From positions 1 to 12,130 of the forward strand of contig CACZTG010000169.1 in the NCBI GenBank assembly GCA_902783995.1: DNA of 12,130 nucleotides, in the 5' to 3' direction. Shown here piece by piece: positions 6,924 through 11,896 of this stretch. How positions within the stretch are numbered: the first letter of the stretch is position 1; each line of letters opens with the position of its first letter. This DNA comes from an uncultured Ruminococcus sp. GTDB lineage: Bacteria; Bacillota_A; Clostridia; RUG12999. Made by a program: the position numbers and the translations under genes. The notes beneath the pieces were generated by a model that was not told the origin of the DNA, did not search any database, and was given only the letters and a program-made list of their open reading frames with translations.

Positions 6924-8144
6924 CTAATCCGTTTCATCAAACATTTTATCAATAAAAATTCCGAATCCCCGTGTAGGGTCATTAATTAAAACGTGAGTGA
7001 CGGCACCGATAAGCTTGCCGCTTTGTATTATCGGACTGCCGCTCATACCCTGAATAATGCCTCCCGTTCTTTCAATCAGTTTTTTATCGGTAACATGCAA
7101 AAGCATATCCTTTGACATGCCGTCACCGCTTGTTACGGTACGCTGTATTTCAATCGAAAATCGTTCAACGGAGTTTCCGTCAATACACGAGAGAATATAA
7201 GCGTCTCCGCATTTTACCTCGCTTCTCGGCGCAATTCGGCACATATCGCCCGATACAAAATCATTCTGAAAAAGTGTGCCGCTTATTCCGTTTTGAGAGT
7301 TTACCGCGATACTTCCGAGAGGCTTTGTGTCAGCGGGCAATATGCCTTTAAGCTCGCCGGGCGCTCCCCTTTTACCTTTCTCAACCGACAATACGGACGC
7401 GCTTGTAATTTCACCGCCCGAAATTTTATAAATATCACCCGTGTTCGCGTCGGAAAGTCCGTGACCGAGAGCGGCATATTTGTTGTTATCTTTTCTGTAA
7501 AAGGTAAGCGTACCTATTCCCGCGGCGGAGTCACGCACCCACAGACCAAGCTTATTGCTGCCCGAAAGTGTATCATATTCGGGCTGTGAAAAAATTTCCT
7601 GCTTTTCTCCGTCACGGATTATCACAAGCTTTATTCTTTTTTTACCGCTGTTTACAAGCTTTCTGAGCTCTTCGCTTGAAGTTACGGGATTATCGTCAAC
7701 GGAAACAATAACATCGCCGGGCTTTATTCCGCTGCTTAAAGCGGGACTGTGCTGTCTGCCGTCACTGCCGCCAAAGCTGTCTGTCGATATAACAAGTACT
7801 CCTTCGGTAAAAAGATTTATTCCGATAACATTTCCTCCCGTCACAACGCTCATTGCGGGCACTGTTTTAAGGGGTACTGTTTTAAGAGGTAAAATACCGC
7901 ACAGCTTAATTACACACTCGCCTTCCGAGGCAAATTTTCTCCCGTTTCCGGTATTACTCAGTACCGTTACGGAAGAACCCACCGGACACGGCGCGAACAT
8001 ACGGTTTTTAAGCTCCTCTCCCTCAACGGAAACAATCTGCGGCGGGATATATGAGCATATTATGCCTCCGTAAGCTGTATAAAAACAAAGTCCCAAAAAA
8101 AGAGTCAATAATTTTTTTCTTATTTTACAGTTTATTTTAATCAA
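6924..8144 (-). CDS. spoIVB: SpoIVB peptidase, sporulation intercompartmental signalling protease (S55)
   Basis: Made in the forespore and secreted into the intermembrane space, SpoIVB cleaves SpoIVFA so that SpoIVFB can activate pro-sigma-K in the mother cell. One N-terminal membrane segment lies at about 10-33. A PDZ domain (about 105-185) contains SPALSSGIKPGDVIVSVDD. The S55 peptidase domain has ALGHGLSD (His228), VTD (Asp353) and GGIIQGMSGSPI (Ser368). The Asp-Ser spacing of 15 matches B. subtilis Asp363/Ser378. The 406 residues are near normal. The start is uncertain. The first possible codon is TTG 8144, with AAGGA almost touching it, and no ATG or GTG lies upstream in frame. spo0A and recN, its usual neighbours, are absent here. 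A perfect 15-base repeat gives LKTVPLKTVP. Confidence 0.95.
   Translation of the reverse strand: MIKINCKIRKKLLTLFLGLCFYTAYGGIICSYIPPQIVSVEGEELKNRMFAPCPVGSSVTVLSNTGNGRKFASEGECVIKLCGILPLKTVPLKTVPAMSVVTGGNVIGINLFTEGVLVISTDSFGGSDGRQHSPALSSGIKPGDVIVSVDDNPVTSSEELRKLVNSGKKRIKLVIIRDGEKQEIFSQPEYDTLSGSNKLGLWVRDSAAGIGTLTFYRKDNNKYAALGHGLSDANTGDIYKISGGEITSASVLSVEKGKRGAPGELKGILPADTKPLGSIAVNSQNGISGTLFQNDFVSGDMCRIAPRSEVKCGDAYILSCIDGNSVERFSIEIQRTVTSGDGMSKDMLLHVTDKKLIERTGGIIQGMSGSPIIQSGKLIGAVTHVLINDPTRGFGIFIDKMFDETD
7857..7886 (-). repeat. In-frame 15-bp tandem duplication inside spoIVB
   Basis: ACTGTTTTAAG occurs at 7861-7871 and again at 7876-7886, with a 15-base period and nearly identical flanks. On the coding strand this reads as LKTVP twice in a row (residues 87-96). 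In other SpoIVB proteins, as I recall the family, a single P-[IL]-K-T-V is followed by a different strand ending in a Pro. Confidence 0.8.
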
Positions 8145-8166
8145 GTCCTTTTTTATTTTATTATTT

Positions 8167-8294
8167 ACAATATCTTGTGGTTCTTATAAGTCATTTTTTA
8201 TGGCAGAATTACAAAAATATTACAAAAAAACTAATTTTTTTATTAAAAAATACAATATTTGTAGAAAAACCTATTGACAAATACAATATATTGT
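8167..8294. repeat. Three ACAATAT(N)TTGT dyads in the spoIVB-veg intergenic region
   Basis: Copies are ACAATATCTTGT (8167-8178), ACAATATTTGT (8252-8262) and the perfect palindrome ACAATATATTGT (8283-8294). The last fills the spacer between the -35 and -10 boxes of the veg promoter. Centre-to-centre distances are about 84 and 31 bases, close to 8 and 3 turns of B-DNA, so all three would face the same side. The surrounding DNA is very AT-rich, so chance cannot be excluded. Confidence 0.4.
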
Positions 8295-8302
8295 GTTATA
8301 AT
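8274..8302 (+). promoter_or_regulatory. Consensus sigma-A promoter of veg
   Basis: TTGACA (8274-8279), a 17-base spacer and TATAAT (8297-8302) match the consensus exactly. TG at 8294-8295 adds an extended -10 element. A/T tracts at about 8221-8270 resemble an UP element. The start near 8309 gives a leader of about 70 bases with a small hairpin, TATAAT-CCAC-ATTATA (8343-8358), just before GGAGGG (8365-8370). This fits the very strong veg promoter known in B. subtilis. Confidence 0.93.
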
Positions 8303-8379
8303 TATTACATATTGATTACATTTAAAGGCGCGATTAAAATCGTATAATCCACATTATATAGTATGGAGGGTGTTTTGTT

Positions 8380-8628
8380 ATGCAGGCCATGGTTGAAAGT
8401 ATAAAAAAGAGTATTGAGGATAATATCGGCAGAAAAGTCAGAGTAACCAGCAAGGAAGGGCGCAACCGCTTCGCGGTATGTAAGGGTGTAATTGAGGAAT
8501 CGTACCCCAATGTATTTGTTGTAAAATATGAAAATCCGCAGTCAGCGAACAAAGAGGTCAGCAGAATTTCATACAGCTACATAGATGTTTTAACCCATAA
8601 CGTGCAGGTTGCTCTTTATAAACAGTAA
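8380..8628 (+). CDS. veg: Veg family protein
   Basis: Veg is a small, highly expressed cytoplasmic protein of Firmicutes. In B. subtilis it promotes biofilm formation by antagonising the matrix repressor SinR, and it has also been linked to spore outgrowth. The 82 residues carry the family pattern in order: an N-terminal helix IKKSIEDNIGRKV, the basic GRN(R) segment, GVIEESYPNVFVVKYE at about 38-53, and RISYSYIDVLTHNVQVAL at the C-terminus. GGAGGG lies 9 bases before ATG 8380; a second in-frame ATG at 8389 is less well placed. It stands alone between its own promoter and terminator. The usual neighbours in Bacillus (yabG, ssp genes, ispE) are missing, but spoIVB lies divergently upstream. Confidence 0.95.
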   Translation: MQAMVESIKKSIEDNIGRKVRVTSKEGRNRFAVCKGVIEESYPNVFVVKYENPQSANKEVSRISYSYIDVLTHNVQVALYKQ

Positions 8629-8641
8629 AAAGTTTTTACGG

Positions 8642-8670
8642 GCAGAAGGGAAACCTTCTGCTTTTTCTTT
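8642..8670 (+). terminator. Rho-independent terminator of veg
   Basis: GCAGAAGG (8642-8649), loop GAAA and CCTTCTGC (8654-8661) form a perfect 8-bp stem with a stable GNRA-like loop, followed by TTTTTCTTT. It begins 13 bases after the veg stop codon and ends only 20 bases before the next ATG. Confidence 0.95.
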
Positions 8671-8689
8671 ATTAAACGAAAGGACTGTT

Positions 8690-9232
8690 ATGTATAAAAT
8701 TAAAAACAAAATTATTTTTTTTATAGCCGCCGTAATTATTGTTCTCGCGGCTTTAGCTGTGTTGCTGATTTTTTTTAATACCAGCGGCGGAAAGACAATT
8801 GGCACGGAAGTGGCGGCGGAACAATACGTAAAGGCGTATATTGACGATGATATCAGGACACAGTACGAGCTTCTTGATGTATCGTTACTTTTGAAAAATA
8901 ACGATACCGAAAAAATCTTTGCGCAGTATAAAAGCAAACCGCTCATGAGTACAAATTATTCATATTACATAAAAAACGTAAAAAAAGCCGATGAAAATAC
9001 GCTCAGGAAAATTAATAACGTTTATAAACAGCGTATGGAATACGAGGAAAACCATAGCACCGAAATAACCGAGGCGGAAAAATTTAATATACGGCTTCGC
9101 AACAAATCGACGAGTAAAGACGTTTTTAAGGTTAATTTATGGCTTGTAAAAATTGATGATATATGGAAAATCTGCACGGTTTACGAATATGACCGTTCAA
9201 TTGACAGATGCTTTGCGGCTGAGATGTATTAA
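8690..9232 (+). CDS. Membrane-anchored hypothetical protein, NTF2-like (DUF4878-type) outer domain
   Basis: I do not recognise a named family. The 180-residue product has one N-terminal membrane helix (about 8-30, IIFFIAAVIIVLAALAVLLI) and then an extracytoplasmic domain. That domain starts with VAAEQYVKAYIDDDIRTQYELLD and ends with VFKVNLWLVKIDDIWKICTVYEYD. An initial helix with an x-A-x-x-Y-x-x-A pattern and a terminal strand of the form V-x-x-x-D-x-W-K-I-C are typical of small secreted NTF2-like proteins. The start is ATG 8690 with AAAGGA 6 bases upstream. The frame stays open back to 8609, but that would run through the veg stop and terminator. No promoter is visible in the 20 bases after the veg terminator, so expression may rely on read-through. 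Confidence 0.8.
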   Translation: MYKIKNKIIFFIAAVIIVLAALAVLLIFFNTSGGKTIGTEVAAEQYVKAYIDDDIRTQYELLDVSLLLKNNDTEKIFAQYKSKPLMSTNYSYYIKNVKKADENTLRKINNVYKQRMEYEENHSTEITEAEKFNIRLRNKSTSKDVFKVNLWLVKIDDIWKICTVYEYDRSIDRCFAAEMY

Positions 9233-9249
9233 AATAACAAAAACCGGGT

Positions 9250-9314
9250 ATAATTACTTCTGAAGTTAAAAATCTGAAACAATTTTCAGAAAAAGAAAGG
9301 AAGAAAGTAATTAT
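9250..9314 (+). promoter_or_regulatory. Possible start-codon-masking leader of the 55-residue protein gene
   Basis: ATAATTACTT (9250-9259) is exactly complementary to AAGTAATTAT (9305-9314), which includes the A and T of the start codon. Between them lie the hairpin CTGAAA-CAAT-TTTCAG (9274-9289) and a dyad ACTTC-T-GAAGT (9256-9266). The dyad competes with the long-range pairing. A TATAAT at 9249-9254 could instead be a -10 box; transcripts starting from it would lack the 5' arm. Confidence 0.35.
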
Positions 9315-9480
9315 GTCAGAAAAAAAATATAGCAATTTGCAGGAGCTTCTTGCTGAAAGTAAAAGTGCTTATGACTATTTTTCAAGTCTGTCACAGGACG
9401 TAAGAGAAAAAATAAATGAGCATAATAATTCAATTACAACGGAAACCCAAATGAAAAGCTGGGCAGAAAAATATCTTTAA
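9313..9480 (+). CDS. Small acidic 55-residue protein, conserved-looking but unnamed
   Basis: The frame reads MSEKKYSNLQELLAESKSAY and ends in TQMKSWAEKYL with a TAA stop at 9478-9480. It is charged, with no signal peptide or membrane segment, and looks like two or three helices. The layout K-Y-x-x-L-x-E-L-L-x-x-S-x-x-A-x-x-Y-F-x-S-L-x-x-x-V followed by I-x-T-x-x-x-x-x-x-x-A-E resembles unnamed small proteins I associate with gut Clostridia; I cannot check this. Support for coding: AAAGGAAG 10-15 bases before ATG, a good codon pattern, and a hairpin immediately after the stop. It lies 80 bases after the membrane protein gene on the same strand. Function is unknown. Confidence 0.72.
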   Translation: MSEKKYSNLQELLAESKSAYDYFSSLSQDVREKINEHNNSITTETQMKSWAEKYL

Positions 9481-9486
9481 AAATGC

Positions 9487-9513
9487 GGCGCGGTTTTTAA
9501 CAAAAACCGCGCC
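9487..9513. terminator. 12-bp GC-rich hairpin terminator between convergent genes
   Basis: GGCGCGGTTTTT (9487-9498) pairs with AAAAACCGCGCC (9502-9513) around AAC. It starts 6 bases after the stop of the 55-residue gene. On the minus strand it is followed by GCATTTTTAAA, so it may also end the EIIC-EAL transcript arriving from the right. On the plus strand the T run is displaced (CAAAATTTTG). Confidence 0.75.
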
Positions 9514-9589
9514 CAAAATTTTGCCCGTTCCGGCAAAAAACCATTAAAGCACTCATTCATTATAACATACTAAAAAAAATCAATTTCAT

Positions 9590-9615
9590 TGCGCCGTATT
9601 TCAGGCGCATTTTTT
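9590..9615 (+). terminator. Second, plus-oriented terminator-like hairpin
   Basis: TGCGCC (9590-9595) and GGCGCA (9604-9609) form a 6-bp stem with an 8-base loop, followed directly by TTTTTT (9610-9615). It lies about 110 bases beyond the 55-residue gene and 43 bases from the convergent EIIC-EAL stop, so it may be a backup terminator. The 170-base gap between those genes holds nothing else recognisable. Confidence 0.6.
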
Positions 9616-9657
9616 AAATCGGAGCAGCACTCCTGCTTTGCCGGAGGGCATCTGCGC

Positions 9658-11778
9658 TCAGATTATATTGCCTGTTTTTTTGTTATCCGACAAAAATACT
9701 GCCGGCGAATAAAGGTAGCCCTGATAAAAATAACAGCCTATTTCATGTAAAGTTTCCTTCTGCTCTTCCGTTTCAACATACTCAGCAATAACATTTAGAT
9801 GCAGACTCTCAGCAAGATGCGTTATAGATAAGATGATTTCTCTGCAATTATTATGCTCAAACAAGCCTCTGACGAGAGAACCGTCAAGTTTAATAAAATC
9901 AAACAGATTTTCTTTTAAATAGTTCAGAGATGTTTGTCCCATAGAAAAATCGTCAATTGCAAGTGACAATCCTATTTCATGCAAGCAGTTAAACGCATTT
10001 ATCGTATTTTCATCAAAAGACAGCGCATCCTGCTCGGTAACCTCAAGGCATATATTTTTCCCTTTAAAAGAAAATTTTTCATTGAGTTTCCGGCAGAACT
10101 GTAAGTAGCGCGGCGTGACAATTGTCCTGCCCGTTACGTTTACCGAGAGCTTTATATTTTCCCCGAATTTTTCAAGCAGTTTCGGTCTGTCCTGCAAAGC
10201 ACGCGTAAATACCGCTTCTTCAAGGTCAGGCAAAAAGCCGCCTTCCTCTGCAAGTTTTATGAAAATCGGCGGATAAAGCATACCGTAAACAGGATGATTC
10301 CACCTTAAAAGAGCTTCAGCGCCTACGCACTTTTTGTCATAGTTATATTGCGGCTGATAAGCAAGGACAATGCCTTTTTGCAGATTATGCTCCAGCTCCG
10401 CGCAAAGCGCCTTGGCAAATTCTCCGTAAACATTATTCTGTTCGGTGAGCCGCATAGTGGAAATTGATTGTTCATTTTGACGGAAAAAGCTTACGAAGGA
10501 TTCATATTCGCCTCGATATTTTTGTTCATCAAGCCTGTCAAGCAGACGAATAAAAGGAAGATATATCAAAACACCGATAATAACATTTACAATTTGCAAT
10601 AAGCTTCCCCGGACAGAACCCGTTGCATGAAAACCGCCGAGTATAATAGGCGTTGTCCACTCAACTCCTTCCGTAATCAACGGAACAATGCCCCAAGACA
10701 GAGCAAGATATGAAACAGAATAACAAACAAGCGGTACGGTAACAAAAGGAATAAGCATTATGGGATTAAAAATAATCGGCAAACCAAATACCATAAGCTC
10801 ATTTATATTAAAAATCATCGGCAATGTTGCCGCAAATCCAAGTCCGCGGCGCGCTCTGTTTCTTGAAAAAATCAGTATCGTGATAAGCAGGCAAATTGCC
10901 GAGCCGCAGCCGCCCATCAAGACAAAACAGTCGAAAAACACCTTGCTTAAAACTTCGGTCGGCGCGGCGCCTGTCATAACAGCCGCACTGTTTATATCAA
11001 GTCCCGGCGCAAAATAAGTCTGCATAACGCTTTCAAGCGTATCGCTTCCGTGAATACCGAAAAACCACAAGACCGATGAAAGCAGGACAAAGAAAAAGCC
11101 TTTTAGAAAGCCTGTTTCCCCAATTGAGAAAAGCTTATCAAATGCTAAAACAAGAAGCATTCGGAAAGAATCAACGTGAAAAATATATACAATAACAGTA
11201 TTAAAAGCCGCAAAGACTATCGCTGTCAAAGCCATGGGAGCAAAATATGAAAGCATACGGTTAAATTCCCTGTCGGCTCCTGTCGAATAGAAGCGTCGAA
11301 ACGGCAGAATATCGTAAAACTTTAAGTACAGCGCAGACGCTCCTATACCTGTCAGTATGGCAAGAAACATGGATTTCGGTCCCATACTGTCGGAACCGAA
11401 GCCGGGCAGATACGCACCCGATAAAATGAAAAACGAAAGCAGAGAGGTTAAAATAACGCCTATATTCGGGGCAGTTCTGTTTGATTTTATATTCACGTAA
11501 GAACGGCTTATGGAAACTGTCATATATATACTTAAAACTCCAAAGGTCGCGCTGTAAATAAATTCAAAAAAAGATAAAAAAAGACCGTCTGCAAAATTTG
11601 TTATAAAATCCTGATACAAGAAAACCGGAAAGGTTTTAAGAATGAGCGCAAAAGCTCCGATAATAAGAACAGGCGTAATATTAAGTAAACCGCTGCGTAT
11701 GGAACGTACAAGCGTCAGCTGTTCAGTTTTCGCCATAATATCATATAACCGTTTTGTTCTGTGACTCTTTGCGGACAT
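9658..11778 (-). CDS. PTS EIIC (cellobiose/lactose type)-EAL fusion, putative sugar-responsive c-di-GMP phosphodiesterase
   Basis: Residues are numbered from the TTG at 11784. Positions 20-415 form a PTS sugar-permease EIIC domain of the Lac/Cel family with about ten membrane helices. It keeps GIHG (His245) and NINELMVFGLP (Glu329), positions that bind sugar in ChbC. After a linker (about 416-465), an EAL domain spans 466-700. Its metal and substrate residues are intact: EALLRW (Glu490), SVNVTG (Asn549), LEVTE (Glu581), DDF (Asp611/612), IKLD (Lys632), AEYVET (Glu668) and YQGY (Gln688). It should therefore hydrolyse c-di-GMP to pGpG at the membrane. There is no EIIA or EIIB domain and no PTS gene nearby, suggesting a sensor rather than a transporter. 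ATG 11778 has AAAGGA 8 bases upstream, better than TTG 11784. DDFS replaces the usual DDFG. Confidence 0.94.
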   Translation of the reverse strand: MSAKSHRTKRLYDIMAKTEQLTLVRSIRSGLLNITPVLIIGAFALILKTFPVFLYQDFITNFADGLFLSFFEFIYSATFGVLSIYMTVSISRSYVNIKSNRTAPNIGVILTSLLSFFILSGAYLPGFGSDSMGPKSMFLAILTGIGASALYLKFYDILPFRRFYSTGADREFNRMLSYFAPMALTAIVFAAFNTVIVYIFHVDSFRMLLVLAFDKLFSIGETGFLKGFFFVLLSSVLWFFGIHGSDTLESVMQTYFAPGLDINSAAVMTGAAPTEVLSKVFFDCFVLMGGCGSAICLLITILIFSRNRARRGLGFAATLPMIFNINELMVFGLPIIFNPIMLIPFVTVPLVCYSVSYLALSWGIVPLITEGVEWTTPIILGGFHATGSVRGSLLQIVNVIIGVLIYLPFIRLLDRLDEQKYRGEYESFVSFFRQNEQSISTMRLTEQNNVYGEFAKALCAELEHNLQKGIVLAYQPQYNYDKKCVGAEALLRWNHPVYGMLYPPIFIKLAEEGGFLPDLEEAVFTRALQDRPKLLEKFGENIKLSVNVTGRTIVTPRYLQFCRKLNEKFSFKGKNICLEVTEQDALSFDENTINAFNCLHEIGLSLAIDDFSMGQTSLNYLKENLFDFIKLDGSLVRGLFEHNNCREIILSITHLAESLHLNVIAEYVETEEQKETLHEIGCYFYQGYLYSPAVFLSDNKKTGNII

Positions 11779-11813
11779 ATTCAAAATCCTTTCGTGTAAA
11801 CTTATCCGATATT

Positions 11814-11842
11814 ATCATATCATAAAATGCTCAAAATTTCAA
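11814..11842 (-). promoter_or_regulatory. Sigma-A promoter of the EIIC-EAL gene
   Basis: On the minus strand TTGAAA (complement of 11837-11842), a 17-base spacer and TATGAT (complement of 11814-11819) form a good promoter. Its start site is near 11807, giving a leader of about 30 bases. The -10 box sits inside the dyad GATAT-TATC-ATATC (11808-11821), a possible operator. Confidence 0.85.
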
Positions 11843-11858
11843 GATAAATTTTTAAAAA

Positions 11859-11896
11859 AAGGGAGAATTTTACATTATAATCTAAACTTTTCCCTT
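11859..11896 (-). terminator. Terminator-like imperfect hairpin facing minus-strand transcription
   Basis: AAGGGA (11859-11864) and TCCCTT (11891-11896) are complementary, and the arms continue imperfectly inward to the loop around 11875-11880. Read on the minus strand the stem is followed by TTTTTTT. It would end a transcript that comes from the right, that is through the structured element at 11919-12096, just upstream of the EIIC-EAL promoter. Confidence 0.5.

Noticed and set aside
8145..8260. Forespore (sigma-G or sigma-F) promoter for spoIVB
   Set aside because: CATAAAA with an upstream GTAAT is present on the minus strand at a roughly fitting distance, but both boxes match the consensus poorly and the DNA is too AT-rich to trust it.
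8609..8689. Upstream extension of the membrane protein gene to the ATG at 8609
   Set aside because: It would overlap the end of veg and run through the veg terminator. ATG 8690 has a well-placed AAAGGA, and the product then starts with a normal basic N-terminus and membrane helix.
11785..11860. c-di-GMP riboswitch upstream of the EAL gene
   Set aside because: The predicted leader is only about 30 bases and shows none of the conserved GEMM elements.
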